Shown here piece by piece: positions 1 to 9,285 of a DNA stretch of 64,000 bases. The position numbers and the translations under genes are program-made. The DNA comes from Longitalea arenae (GTDB taxonomy: Bacteria; Bacteroidota; Bacteroidia; Chitinophagales; Chitinophagaceae), in NCBI RefSeq assembly GCF_016924755.1, contig NZ_JAFFJX010000019.1, positions 38,402-102,401 on the forward strand. Direction: 5' to 3'. The stretch's first letter is position 1; the number at the start of each line of letters is the position of its first letter. Below the pieces are notes generated by a model. It had not been told where the DNA came from. It ran no database searches and was given only the letters and a program-made list of their open reading frames with translations.

Positions 1-1010
1 TTGGTGCCACCGGTCACCTGGGCGCTATTGATGGTAAAGACGCCCTGCACCAGAGCCGGCGATATCACCTGCACAGCTGTTGAGGTGTCTGACTGGCCGC
101 CACTGGCGCAGGTCACAATGGCCCGGTACCAATGGGTTGTACTTTGACCGGTTGTATGTGTTGATAGCGTGGCGCCCGGAATATCGGTCCAGTTTGCATT
201 ATTGGTTGATGACTGCCATTTGTAAGAGATGCCTGAAGCGATGGTTTGGCCGCTTAGATGTAAAGTGAAATTTTGCCCCAGGCATACATTGGTTAAGGAA
301 CTGCCGGCTGTGCCTGCATTGGGTTTACCCGTACAGGCATTCGCTGGCGTCCAGGAAAAAATAATATCCGGTCGCGATGTCTGATTTCCTTCATCATCAG
401 TTTCGGTAGTGCCACACATGGAGCCGAGGTTATCGGCGATGACGCTATGGGAACCGTTAAAAGAAAGACCGGTGGTCCAGGCAATGGCAGGATTTGCTGT
501 ATACCAGATGCCTGTAGCATTACCGGGATCACCATTACATATTTCGATTAGGATATTATCGGTACCATTCCAGAAAAACGGCGTTGGGAAACTGAACACA
601 TTGGAACCTGCTACCGCCTGGTAATCTACCGGTGATGTTTCAACGGGCGTAGTCGTGAAATTGTCCCAGCTATCCGTTGACAAGGTAGCTACCGTAGTTC
701 CGCCGATCTTTATGACCAGGTTTTCGGTTACACCGGCGGCGTTCAGGCTGAGCACATTGAATTTAATGGATTGGATGGTTCCGGGTCCCATACCTGCTGC
801 CGATAGTTCAGAAGCCAGGTAGAGATATTGGGAGCGTGCGCCTTCAAACCAGTCTTGGATCGGACAGGGATATTCATCGTCTGCATTACCGGTGGTTCCG
901 GTGCCAATGGAAATATCCATTTGTGCTTTTGGTTCCTGTAAAGCTGTAAACAGGATCAGCAACAAACAGCCTATGTGTCGTATAACCCGGTATGAGTAGC
1001 CATTTCTCAT
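1..1010 (-). CDS. Secreted Ig-like-domain protein, N-terminal part (runs off window)
   Basis: An open frame with no stop reads from an ATG at 1010 to the left edge, giving about 336 residues. It begins with a signal peptide (hydrophobic stretch CLLLILFTAL ending near KAQ, residue 30). A beta-rich region follows, of the kind found near the start of large Bacteroidota surface proteins (motifs SQYLYLASEL and IQSIKFNV). From about residue 235 there is an Ig-like segment with the phrase SGISYKWQSSTNNANW, common in repeat-bearing secreted proteins that end in a type IX sorting domain; that end is outside the window. It is the last gene of the minus-strand SusC/SusD series but is separated from it by 285 bp, so operon membership is uncertain. 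Function unknown; adhesion or substrate binding is only an inference. Confidence 0.75.
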   Translation of the reverse strand, partial: MRNGYSYRVIRHIGCLLLILFTALQEPKAQMDISIGTGTTGNADDEYPCPIQDWFEGARSQYLYLASELSAAGMGPGTIQSIKFNVLSLNAAGVTENLVIKIGGTTVATLSTDSWDNFTTTPVETSPVDYQAVAGSNVFSFPTPFFWNGTDNILIEICNGDPGNATGIWYTANPAIAWTTGLSFNGSHSVIADNLGSMCGTTETDDEGNQTSRPDIIFSWTPANACTGKPNAGTAGSSLTNVCLGQNFTLHLSGQTIASGISYKWQSSTNNANWTDIPGATLSTHTTGQSTTHWYRAIVTCASGGQSDTSTAVQVISPALVQGVFTINSAQVTGGT

Positions 1011-1075
1011 GGAGCAGTTATTTTGTATTTACAGAGATCATTTTATTTATACCGTTCAGTCGAAGCAATAGATGG

Positions 1076-1126
1076 CCAGTAACAGTTTACCAGTCACCTT
1101 TTACCGGTCACCAGTCAGCTGTTTCC
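1076..1126. repeat. Degenerate 8-bp word array (CCAGTAAC-like)
   Basis: Loose octamer series with words such as CCAGTAAC, AGTTTACC and AGTCACCT in the spacer between the DUF4302 gene and the partial surface protein. The register is weaker than in the other arrays of this window. Confidence 0.45.
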
Positions 1127-1295
1127 AGTTTCATACTGAGTAGTTAGCTCAGCATGGCCATTCTTGAATGATTGAATTCCTGTTGCCTTTGTACCTCGTT
1201 GCCTTTATGCCTTCTCTATATTCGTTTTCACAGGGCCGAATCACCGGCAGGTTTTAAATAGGAAACACAATGTTTTAAGTTTTGTGCCTCGGGCC

Positions 1296-2618
1296 TTAGC
1301 GTTGCCAGCTGATCCAGGCTTTGGCATCTTTCGCACTCACCATGTCATAACTGTTCTCACCGGTTTGAACGAACCAGTATCCACTCGTGCTATAAAATTG
1401 TTCTTTCGTTTTAAAAGCGGGTCCGGTAACCGGATAGGGCCCAACAGTGAGATCTCCATTGTAAGTGAACATGACCCGGCCGTCTGACTGAAAACTGACC
1501 CTGGGCGAAGTGCCGTAGATATAATCCAGGTCATCGATTGCCGGAACATAATAAAATGGGATCAGCGCATCAAATGCTGCTCCTGTGGGAGGTTGAACGC
1601 CCGGCCAATAGGTAAAGTAGTAATACTCCGAGCTGTCTGTCTGCAGCGACTTCACATTAAAGGCATCATCTACTCCATCTGCATGAAAGCCATCTCTCGA
1701 ATACCAGTAACTCTGGGCATTGGCGCCCCAGAGCCACCAACGCCTTCCGGCCTGTACATCTGGTTTTACCGGCCTGGTGGCTCCGGTTATATGGGCATCT
1801 GTATTATTAATTTTTATTTGTAAGCTGTTTGTGGCAGCATTAAATCCGGTAATGGAAAAACCATTGATCGTTTTATCGGCGTTGACCAGGGAGTTATTGA
1901 ATTGAATGCCGCCGGCTGAAAAATAATAGGGCGTGGTAACGGTATGTATTGTTCCGGAGGCATCTTTCCAGGTGATGACCGCCGTTTTGAATACTGTATT
2001 TATTTGTATCTCATATTCAATCCCATTATAATTAAAGCGTTTGAAATAATGCAGGATCTTCTTCAGGTTTGCCAGTGCGGTCATGCTTTTGCGCACCTCT
2101 TTGTTTTCCCAGGCGGCACGGTCCTGCGGTGATGCTTTGCGAAAGACCGCCTTACTGCCATTAAAGCGGCCGGTGAGCCGGATGCTGTCTGCCGTGCAGG
2201 TATCGAGCGAAAATTCAAAATCAGATAACAAGCCACCGCCGAAATATCCACCATTCACGCGGGCATCGGGATCAGCCAGCATGTGGATATAGGAATAGGT
2301 ATCAAACAGTAGGCAGGGCTGTTGCAATGACTTCAGGCGGTAGCTGCTTTCTTTTAATACAGCTGCCGTAGTGGTGTCAAGATCACAATACATAAATACC
2401 CGGTTGTTTTCATTGAACCTTATATAAAAACTATAGGTATTGCCCAGCCTGGTGATCAGCGTGGCCGTCCACCCATCTGCAGCACTGGTAATGATAGATT
2501 GGTATTGCGACAACTGCTCATTGATGCGGTCGTCTACATCTTTGTCAAAGGCGGCCCTTTCTTTGCTACAGGAAGCAATGATGGATAGTACAGTTATTAT
2601 GTATAGTATCTTTTTCAT
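1296..2618 (-). CDS. DUF4302-family lipoprotein
   Basis: A 440-residue lipoprotein with signal peptide MKKILYIITVLSIIASC, whose Cys (residue 17) is the lipobox cysteine. The open frame extends to 2660, but the extra 14 residues are translated from an AATGGTC word array, so I take the ATG at 2618. The region after the lipobox (KERAAFDKDVDDRINEQL, then YQSIITSAADGWTATLI) matches my recollection of DUF4302, a Bacteroidota family usually encoded beside SusD and a putative zinc peptidase. That is exactly its position here, downstream of the metallopeptidase at 2727-3626. It is probably anchored to the outer membrane and surface exposed. No catalytic motif is evident; a substrate-binding or accessory role within the SusC/SusD complex is inferred from context only. 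Confidence 0.75.
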   Translation of the reverse strand: MKKILYIITVLSIIASCSKERAAFDKDVDDRINEQLSQYQSIITSAADGWTATLITRLGNTYSFYIRFNENNRVFMYCDLDTTTAAVLKESSYRLKSLQQPCLLFDTYSYIHMLADPDARVNGGYFGGGLLSDFEFSLDTCTADSIRLTGRFNGSKAVFRKASPQDRAAWENKEVRKSMTALANLKKILHYFKRFNYNGIEYEIQINTVFKTAVITWKDASGTIHTVTTPYYFSAGGIQFNNSLVNADKTINGFSITGFNAATNSLQIKINNTDAHITGATRPVKPDVQAGRRWWLWGANAQSYWYSRDGFHADGVDDAFNVKSLQTDSSEYYYFTYWPGVQPPTGAAFDALIPFYYVPAIDDLDYIYGTSPRVSFQSDGRVMFTYNGDLTVGPYPVTGPAFKTKEQFYSTSGYWFVQTGENSYDMVSAKDAKAWISWQR

Positions 2619-2630
2619 AATCATGCTGTG

Positions 2631-2667
2631 AATGGTCAATGGTGAATGGTGAATGGTCAATGGTGAA
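2631..2667. repeat. 7-bp word array, AATGGTC/AATGGTG
   Basis: Five in-register heptamers (AATGGTC or AATGGTG) directly upstream of the DUF4302 start. The same word family, read as CACCATT or GACCATT, recurs at 32271-32452. Confidence 0.8.
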
Positions 2668-2726
2668 GAGTTCGCGAATGTTATACCTCATCTAGCCGAA
2701 AGGCTAATATTCTTTTAACTCTATTA

Positions 2727-3626
2727 CTACTTGATCAAACTATCCACCGCTCCGCGCACCCGCTTCTGCAATGAATAAAAGTCGATGCCCCACACATCCT
2801 TGAAATACGCCACCACCATTGCTTCCTTCTTGCGAAGTTTGGCCCTGGCATCTGCCTGGGTAATGCCGTTCTGGCTGGTACCGGCCGGAATGGAGTGTAC
2901 GATCTTATCGAATCCAGCGCGCCCTTCTATAAGCATCATCGAGATCATTTCTACAAAGTCTTCGTCAGGCGCACTCATTGCATAAGCTGTAACAAATCCA
3001 TCCCGCCGGGCAGCGTTGTCAGACACATTGTTCCAGTTGGCTGTGTAAAAACCGGGTGTGATCCGTTTGAAATCGTCGGCGTACAACACATTCTGATGAA
3101 GGATATGACCAAACTCGTGTTCTATTGTATGAAACATTTGCTTTACGTTGGCTGAATCGGAAGGCACATAACCCGGCATGCCTTTGGTCCTGAAATCGTT
3201 CAATACATACAGCACGATCTTGCGGCCGCCCTCTGCGGTGCCCAGGGTGATGGTACCATCGGTATTCCAGCTGGCGCTGCCGCACAACACAAAGAATTTT
3301 GGACAATAGGTTTTCACAAACACTTCCCCCGCTTCGGCGATATAGGTATCGATCCAGACCTTCTTTACCGCTTCCATGACCGGGATTATCTTTTCTTCCC
3401 GCGGTGGGATCAGGTTCTTATTTAACTCCAGTTCAAACTGATCCCACTTATACTTCACTGATATGTTAAAGGGTTTTGTCAGATAGTCGTAGATCCAGTG
3501 GTCGATGGGACCTTTTACCCAGGTATCGCCCCCTAAACCAGGAATATCATCCACCGTACCTAGGTCCTCTGATTTCTTGCATCCGAGCACCAGGAGGATC
3601 AAAAAAAATATAATGAGTTTTTTCAT
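2727..3626 (-). CDS. Lipoprotein zinc metallopeptidase (Peptidase_Mx1-like)
   Basis: 299 residues with a lipoprotein signal (MKKLIIFFLILLVLGC, lipobox Cys16). The zinc-binding motif HEFGH lies at residues 170-174 inside HTIEHEFGHILHQN, preceded by a strand (KIVLYVLND) typical of zincin folds; the third ligand could be in the acidic EDFVEMIS segment near residue 235. This fits the putative zinc-binding metallopeptidase family (Pfam Peptidase_Mx1) that accompanies SusD and DUF4302 genes in Bacteroidota. The gene lies between SusD and the DUF4302 lipoprotein on the same strand, separated from SusD by a 13-copy ATTGCCY word array. A surface role in trimming proteins or peptides for import by the SusC/SusD pair is inferred; the substrate is unknown. 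Confidence 0.8.
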   Translation of the reverse strand: MKKLIIFFLILLVLGCKKSEDLGTVDDIPGLGGDTWVKGPIDHWIYDYLTKPFNISVKYKWDQFELELNKNLIPPREEKIIPVMEAVKKVWIDTYIAEAGEVFVKTYCPKFFVLCGSASWNTDGTITLGTAEGGRKIVLYVLNDFRTKGMPGYVPSDSANVKQMFHTIEHEFGHILHQNVLYADDFKRITPGFYTANWNNVSDNAARRDGFVTAYAMSAPDEDFVEMISMMLIEGRAGFDKIVHSIPAGTSQNGITQADARAKLRKKEAMVVAYFKDVWGIDFYSLQKRVRGAVDSLIK

Positions 3627-3665
3627 ATCATGCGTAAGTTTTAAACGTATAGTTGTCGATCATCG

Positions 3666-3756
3666 ATTGCCCATTGCTTATTGCCTATTGCCCATTGCCT
3701 ATTGCCTGTTGCTCCTTGCCCATTGCCTATTGCCTGTTGCACCTTGCCTATTGCCC
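3666..3756. repeat. 7-bp word array, ATTGCCY, 13 copies
   Basis: Thirteen consecutive heptamers in perfect register (ATTGCCC, ATTGCCT, GTTGCTC, CTTGCCC and similar) fill the spacer between the SusD stop and the metallopeptidase start. Changes fall mainly at word positions 1, 6 and 7 while TTGC is kept. Confidence 0.9.
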
Positions 3757-3762
3757 ATTGGT

Positions 3763-5217
3763 TCATCTGGGATTTTGCGCAATACCCGCCCGCTTTGCCA
3801 CGTCGGGGATCTGAAATACCCGCATCGGATCATCCGCTTTCAGCATAAGCGTTTCGCCTTCCGCCGTTGGATGTACCACCGGCACTTTGTAGCGAAGCAG
3901 ATCGAACCATCGCATGCCTTCCTGCACAAACTCAGCCCGTTTAAATTCCATCACGGCAGTGAGCGCAGCCTGCTGCAGATCATTGGTTCTGTAAAAGGAC
4001 CGGAGCCTGTTCGCCGTGATCGTATGGGTGGCTGCATTGTAATTGTAAATACGCGTGCTGGCATAGTCGTTCATATCCTTTATTACATCATTGATATTAT
4101 TCAGCAGCACATTGGCCTCGGCCCGATTGAACAGCACTTCCTCGGCGGTTAACAAAGGCACCATCACATAGGGGTAGCCGATCTCGGCATTGACTGACTC
4201 ACGAACAAAGTATTCGTTCACCTTGGGTAAGAAATAATTGTTGGTGCCTATTGTATACAACTGGTACCGGAAGACCCGCGTGCCACCGGTTACATTGGCG
4301 GCCAGCAGGATCTCGTTTGACTTCTGCGCATCCAGTCCATAGCGAATGCCAATGTAATTGCGGCCCCAGAGCGACCGGGTTTCTGCGATCAACAGGTTGG
4401 CGGCTTCTGTGGCTTTGGCGTAACGCGCCCACAATTCATTATAGGTAAGGATGCGGTATTCGGTGTTCCAGGGCCGCAGCATGGCTATTACATTGTTGTT
4501 GGGAAAAACCTTTGCTGCATGCTCCAGCACTTTATTGTATTGGCGTTTGAATAAATAAAAACGGGTGGCAAATGCATGCGCCGCCGCCTTGTTAAAATGG
4601 TACCGGGGCACACTGTAAAACTTATCATCGATCAATGGCAATCCTTCTGTGAGGTCTTTTTCGATCATCTCATACACATACTGCACCGTTTTTCTTTCAT
4701 ATTGTTCAAAAACCACTTTCTCCGGCTTAAGTACATAGGGAATACCCGGATCAGCGCCCGCAGTTGCCGGATCATATACTTTGGAGAAAAAGGTCACCAG
4801 CATAAAATGCGCGTATGCGCGGCAAAGCAGGGCTTCTCCTTTCTGGGCAGAATAATTCTGCGCATCTTTTGCATTTACACATACTTCCAGCGCCTGATTC
4901 GCTGCAGCGATCGCTTTATAACAGGCATTCCAGTAAAACTCGGGCGAGTCTTCTTCGTTATTGGCTACATCTTTAAAATTATAGGGATCGATATTGGTAC
5001 GATCGAGCGTGCCAATTCCTTTATCGGCCACATTATCTGAAATGGATTCACTGAATGCCATGTAATTGGCCTGCGGGTAAGCCGTTCCCAGTAATTGCGC
5101 TACTTTCTCCGGTGAGTTCAATACCGCCCGGTTATCCGGTGGCTGTTCCAGGAATTTTTTACAACTGGCAACTCCCATTAGTAGTATGACTGATGCGTAT
5201 AGTAATGTCTTTTCCAT
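3763..5217 (-). CDS. SusD/RagB-family outer-membrane lipoprotein
   Basis: 484 residues with a lipoprotein signal (MEKTLLYASVILLMGVASC, lipobox Cys19) followed by KKFLEQPPDNRAVLNS, the typical start of a mature SusD protein. The body has TPR-like helical segments (EFYWNACYKAIAAANQAL; AKGEALL-type helices) and ends with AVMEFKRAEFVQEGMRWFDLLRY, the conserved C-terminal motif of SusD/RagB proteins. SusD proteins act as a lid over the SusC transporter and bind the nutrient. The gene follows SusC after 95 bp that hold an inverted GTTACAG word array, and precedes the metallopeptidase. The substrate cannot be read from the sequence; no glycoside hydrolase is adjacent, and the companion peptidase hints at protein or peptide rather than glycan. 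Confidence 0.93.
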   Translation of the reverse strand: MEKTLLYASVILLMGVASCKKFLEQPPDNRAVLNSPEKVAQLLGTAYPQANYMAFSESISDNVADKGIGTLDRTNIDPYNFKDVANNEEDSPEFYWNACYKAIAAANQALEVCVNAKDAQNYSAQKGEALLCRAYAHFMLVTFFSKVYDPATAGADPGIPYVLKPEKVVFEQYERKTVQYVYEMIEKDLTEGLPLIDDKFYSVPRYHFNKAAAHAFATRFYLFKRQYNKVLEHAAKVFPNNNVIAMLRPWNTEYRILTYNELWARYAKATEAANLLIAETRSLWGRNYIGIRYGLDAQKSNEILLAANVTGGTRVFRYQLYTIGTNNYFLPKVNEYFVRESVNAEIGYPYVMVPLLTAEEVLFNRAEANVLLNNINDVIKDMNDYASTRIYNYNAATHTITANRLRSFYRTNDLQQAALTAVMEFKRAEFVQEGMRWFDLLRYKVPVVHPTAEGETLMLKADDPMRVFQIPDVAKRAGIAQNPR

Positions 5218-5227
5218 GATTCAATCT

Positions 5228-5303
5228 GTTACAAGTTTCAGGTTTCAGGTTACAGGGTTATAGTGATTGCATTTCCTTGCAATTTGTAACCTGTAATCTG
5301 CAC
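5228..5303. repeat. Inverted 7-bp word array (GTTACAG family) between SusC and SusD
   Basis: Left arm of heptamers GTTACAA, GTTTCAG, GTTTCAG, GTTACAG at 5228-5255 and an inverted right arm TTTGTAA, CCTGTAA, TCTGCAC at 5283-5303. The core holds ATTGCA (5266-5271) and TTGCAAT (5277-5283). In the SusC-SusD transcript this can fold into a long imperfect hairpin, which could affect relative SusC and SusD levels (inference). Confidence 0.85.
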
Positions 5304-5312
5304 CTCCGTCAA

Positions 5313-8300
5313 TTAAATACCAACCTTCAACGATAGCGTTACCTGTTTTTGAATGGGCTGCGCCACACCACCCGCATTAAAGAACTCAGGGTCCTGCCCC
5401 TTCAGTTTATCGTCAGCATAGATCAGCCAGGGATTGGTAGCGGCTGCTGTCAGTAACAGGTTGTTCACCCCTGTTTTCTTTACCCAGTTCGATTGCACCT
5501 GCCAGCTCAGCGATACAGTCTTCAGGCGAATGAAATCCCCCTTGGCCACCCGCTGCGTTGAATAGTTATAATTGTTGTATGGATAGGCGCCTCCCAGTTG
5601 CGATAAGGAAAATGCATCCAGGATGGAAGGCACATCGGTGTATAGTTCATCCCCCGGCGCGATCCAGCGATCGGTAAATTCCTTTGGCATGGCATCCATA
5701 TCGGAGTAACGCGTTTGAAAAGCCGGGTATAAGCGGATCCTGTTGCCCGCCTGGTAGGTAACAAATACGTTCAGCGAAAAACCCTTGTAATGAAAGGTAT
5801 TTGATACGCCACCGGTAATGGTAGGATCTACCGGACCTTCATGAACGAGGTAATCGATCTTATCATCCTGCAGGTAAACATCAGAACTGATCTTCCCCGT
5901 TTGATCGGTAAAAGTGGGTTTACCGGTCCTGTGATCAAGTCCTTTATAGTTCAGGGAAAATAGACTTCTTACGGGGTAACCTTCCCGGTTGCCCCCTTCT
6001 GCCAGCACCAGGTCGAAGATGAGCGGGTTGTTTTGCGCATTCGTGATCTTTGTCGTGTTATAACCAAAGGTGCAGTTCAACCGCCAGCCCCAGTGCTTCT
6101 GTTTGATCAGCTCACCGCCCAGCAGCAGTTCCAGTCCTTTCGACTCCATATCGGCATAATTCGCGGCCTTGGGTGTTTCTCCTCCTATACCAGATGTTTT
6201 TATGCGGCTGATAAGGTCGAAGCTTCGGCGCCGGTAAACATCCAGGCTCATGGTCAGCCGGCGTTTGAATAAACCGGCATCCAGTCCCAGGTTCGTTGTA
6301 TATAATTTCTCCCAGGTAAGATCAGCATTCTCCAGGTTGGCCAGTTGAATGACCGACTCAACTTCTGTAAGAAAAGGGCGGCGGGTATTGATATTCTTGA
6401 GTACAATACTGGAATTGGTAGCAGGTCCCATACTGGCCGTTAAGCCATAACTGGCGCGCAGCGTCAGGTAATCGGTCCAGGGAAACGCCTCCATAAATGC
6501 TTCCTGATCCACATTCCACGACCCGGCCACGCTCCAGGTAGGCAGCCAGCGGGCCCGCTTCGATTGTCCCAACCTGTTGGAACCATCATAGCGAATAGTG
6601 CTGGTAAGGTTGTACTTCAGATCATACGAGTAATTACCCGATGCATAAAATGCCACGAAGCGATCGTAATCCCGGCTCATACCGTAATACGGAAAATTAT
6701 TTTCTATGTTCTGTTTCAGAATGCGGAAATCTGTAAATGGGGTTCCGCCATTTTCATATTGATATCCGTAGCCGGTATTAGAGAAATTCTGGCGGTCGGC
6801 ATATTTCACCTGTTGACCGGCCAGGATATTGATGGTATGTTTTTCTTTAAAGATCTTTGAATAGGTTAAACTATTGCGGAAATCATAGTTCTGCAGCATA
6901 TCTTCTGTACGGTTATAAAAACCACCATAAGGCAAGACCACCTCTGGTTGCGCTTCGGGATCATCTGGGTTGCGATACAGGAATTTATTATTACGCCTGA
7001 TGGTTGATGTACTGGCCGACCGGTATGCTTCGGCCATATTCGCGTGTTCCGTGATCATATGTTCGCGGGTAGATCTAACATAGCGAACAGCGCCTACAAA
7101 TTCATATTTCAGGTCTTTGAGTATCCTGTACGACAGATCGCCCTGCAGGCGCAGATCGATCAGGTTCAGGTCGAGGTAATTGTTCTCCAGCTCACTGATA
7201 ATATTAAAGGGTGCAAAATTCATTCTGAAATATTCCCGGTTACCCGCTTCGTCATAGGGGGTAATGGTACGGCTGGTATTCAATGCATAACTGAAGGGAT
7301 TGATATCAAAATCACGGTCAAATTTTCCTTCTACCGGGTTGCTGTTCCTGGCCAGTGCACCGGGCGCGCGCTGCTGACGCACAGATCCCACAGTGGCAAA
7401 TCCGGCCGACAGGCGATCGTTGAATTTATAGTTGTTCCGATAATTCAGCGTATAGCGGTTCACGCGATCGGCGATCGTCCAGCCATCATCGCCGTAAAAA
7501 CTGGTTGAAAAATAGGATTGCGATTTCTCGGTACCGGAAGAGATACTGAGCGAATGTTCCTGCACAAAATTGTTGCGGAAGAGCACATCGAACCAGTCGG
7601 TATTCGCCATCGCATACCGGGTCAAAAATGCCTTGCGCGCTTCAACAGTGTTCTCCAAGGGAAACTGGCCGTTTTCCCCATTCATCAGGTCATACATTTT
7701 TCCATATACACCATAGTCAGCACCATCCAGGATATTAGGACTTAAGATCCCTTTCCGTTCCAGCTCAGCCAGCACCGACATTTGCTGTGCCGAGTTCATA
7801 ATATTGAAGTTGTTATATACCGGCTTAAGCTGGGTGCTGTAATTGCCGGTATAATTCACCGCCACCTTGCCTGCCCTGCCTCGTTTGGTCGTGATCACTA
7901 CAACCCCGTTCATAGCGCGGGCGCCATACAATGCAGTAGCTGAAGCATCTTTCAGGATATCAAAGCTTTCAATATCGTTGGCATTTAAACCGGCTACTGC
8001 CGATCCCAGCAAGGTGGTGGGATCACCGCTCGATAATTGATCATTGGAGATGTTCACGATATCTTCCAGCACTACCCCATCAACGACCCACAGCGGTTTG
8101 TTATCACCGTTAATAGAGGTAGCGCCGCGTACCCTTATTTTGGGCGCGGTGCCAAAGGTGCCCGAAACGTTTTGAATGGAAACGCCGGCGGCACGACCTT
8201 CCAGCATCCTGCTCACATCAGCAACGCCCTGCAATTTGATCTCATCGGCTTTCAAGCGTGCAGCAGCGCCTGCAAATTTGTTTTTGTCGATATTCTGAAA

Positions 8301-8990
8301 TCCCGTAACGATCACTTCAGAAAGCACGCGCTCTTCTTCGTTGGTAAGTTCTATACTTAAAAAGGATTGTCCTTTGAACAAGACCACCCGGGGCGCTTTA
8401 CCCACGTACGAAAACCGGATGCTGTCACCCGGTTGCGCATGGAGCGTAAATTCACCTTTGCCATTGGTGAATACGCCTTTGTGATCGCCCAGGTTCTCTA
8501 CTGATACCTGGCCCAGGGGTGCATCCTCCTCTTTGCCGCTTACTTTTCCTTTTAATATGCGGGATGGCAATGAATCGCTTTCAGCGCGTAAAGCAGGATT
8601 CACCACCGTAGCTTTACTTTCTTTCTTCTTGTCAATGGACCTGATGATGATAATGAAATTATCGGTGATCCTGTATCCCAGGGACCGGCCGCGCAAGAGG
8701 CTCCGCATCACTTCATCGAGCCCGGCTTCAACAAAATTCACACTGATCTTTTCTTTATCATTAAAGAGGTCGTTGCTATAAAAAACCACAAAGCCGGTTT
8801 GCCGGCGGATCTCACTGAAGACTTCACCCAATGCAGTACGTTTAGACCGGAACGTTATTTTAAATTCCTGCGCAGGATCGGCCAGTACGGAAAGGGGTAA
8901 TGTTGAAAGAATAACCACAACAGTGATGGATATCCAAAACAATCTCATTACCCGGATATTGCGGGGACAATGTCCGGAGGGAAATCTCAT
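5313..8990 (-). CDS. SusC/RagA-family TonB-dependent transporter with STN domain
   Basis: 1225 residues. Order: signal peptide (hydrophobic 16-37), an STN signalling domain (about 45-117, FKITFRSKRTALGEVFSEIR), a carboxypeptidase-regulatory-like domain (about 145-218), the conserved VIVTGFQ segment (227-233), a plug (about 240-365, with VRGATSINGDNKPLWVVDGV and NDIESFDILKDASATALYGA) and the outer-membrane barrel. The STN domain marks it as a transducer that speaks to the FecR protein encoded upstream (9286-10428). I keep the ATG at 8990 because it lies 37 nt below the ECF-type promoter, the same spacing as in fecR; an ATG at 8948 (MRLFWIS) is the alternative. It forms a pair with SusD at 3763-5217. 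Substrate unknown. Confidence 0.93.
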   Translation of the reverse strand: MRFPSGHCPRNIRVMRLFWISITVVVILSTLPLSVLADPAQEFKITFRSKRTALGEVFSEIRRQTGFVVFYSNDLFNDKEKISVNFVEAGLDEVMRSLLRGRSLGYRITDNFIIIIRSIDKKKESKATVVNPALRAESDSLPSRILKGKVSGKEEDAPLGQVSVENLGDHKGVFTNGKGEFTLHAQPGDSIRFSYVGKAPRVVLFKGQSFLSIELTNEEERVLSEVIVTGFQNIDKNKFAGAAARLKADEIKLQGVADVSRMLEGRAAGVSIQNVSGTFGTAPKIRVRGATSINGDNKPLWVVDGVVLEDIVNISNDQLSSGDPTTLLGSAVAGLNANDIESFDILKDASATALYGARAMNGVVVITTKRGRAGKVAVNYTGNYSTQLKPVYNNFNIMNSAQQMSVLAELERKGILSPNILDGADYGVYGKMYDLMNGENGQFPLENTVEARKAFLTRYAMANTDWFDVLFRNNFVQEHSLSISSGTEKSQSYFSTSFYGDDGWTIADRVNRYTLNYRNNYKFNDRLSAGFATVGSVRQQRAPGALARNSNPVEGKFDRDFDINPFSYALNTSRTITPYDEAGNREYFRMNFAPFNIISELENNYLDLNLIDLRLQGDLSYRILKDLKYEFVGAVRYVRSTREHMITEHANMAEAYRSASTSTIRRNNKFLYRNPDDPEAQPEVVLPYGGFYNRTEDMLQNYDFRNSLTYSKIFKEKHTINILAGQQVKYADRQNFSNTGYGYQYENGGTPFTDFRILKQNIENNFPYYGMSRDYDRFVAFYASGNYSYDLKYNLTSTIRYDGSNRLGQSKRARWLPTWSVAGSWNVDQEAFMEAFPWTDYLTLRASYGLTASMGPATNSSIVLKNINTRRPFLTEVESVIQLANLENADLTWEKLYTTNLGLDAGLFKRRLTMSLDVYRRRSFDLISRIKTSGIGGETPKAANYADMESKGLELLLGGELIKQKHWGWRLNCTFGYNTTKITNAQNNPLIFDLVLAEGGNREGYPVRSLFSLNYKGLDHRTGKPTFTDQTGKISSDVYLQDDKIDYLVHEGPVDPTITGGVSNTFHYKGFSLNVFVTYQAGNRIRLYPAFQTRYSDMDAMPKEFTDRWIAPGDELYTDVPSILDAFSLSQLGGAYPYNNYNYSTQRVAKGDFIRLKTVSLSWQVQSNWVKKTGVNNLLLTAAATNPWLIYADDKLKGQDPEFFNAGGVAQPIQKQVTLSLKVGI

Positions 8991-9026
8991 ACTACAATTA
9001 GTTTTTTGATAACGGTTATACTATTT

Positions 9027-9056
9027 AGACAAGCATTCGTTTGAAACGGGTGACAA
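9027..9056 (-). promoter_or_regulatory. ECF-type promoter upstream of SusC
   Basis: On the minus strand TTGTCACCC, 15 bp, then TTGTCT. The same two boxes at the same spacing lie upstream of the FecR gene at 10468-10497, with the GTTT after the first box also shared. I infer that both are read by the sigma factor encoded at 10465-11046. Confidence 0.7.
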
Positions 9057-9189
9057 CTATTATCTTATTTTTATTTTTTTCATTCATCACCACTCATACA
9101 AACAATCGAAAAGTAACCGCTTACCAGTCGCCGCTTGCCGGCGCTGCAGGCTACTGATGTGAGTTATGGTTTATTGCTCACAGGCATGT

Positions 9190-9262
9190 GTTACAGGTTA
9201 CAGGTTGCAGGAATGATTGCAAAGCATACAGGATTGCATCTGTTACCTGAAAGCAGTAACAG
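9190..9262. repeat. Inverted GTTACAG word array between FecR and SusC
   Basis: Heptamers GTTACAG, GTTACAG and GTTGCAG at 9190-9210, then a core with two GATTGCA words (9215-9221 and 9232-9238), then a degenerate inverted arm (CTGTTACCTG, 9240-9249). Same family as the array between SusC and SusD. Confidence 0.75.
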
Positions 9263-9285
9263 CATTGTTAAAAAAAACCAGGAGA

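Noticed and set aside
3666..3756. CRISPR-like array
   Set aside because: The units are 7 bp tandem words without unique spacers or cas genes, so none of the word arrays is a CRISPR.
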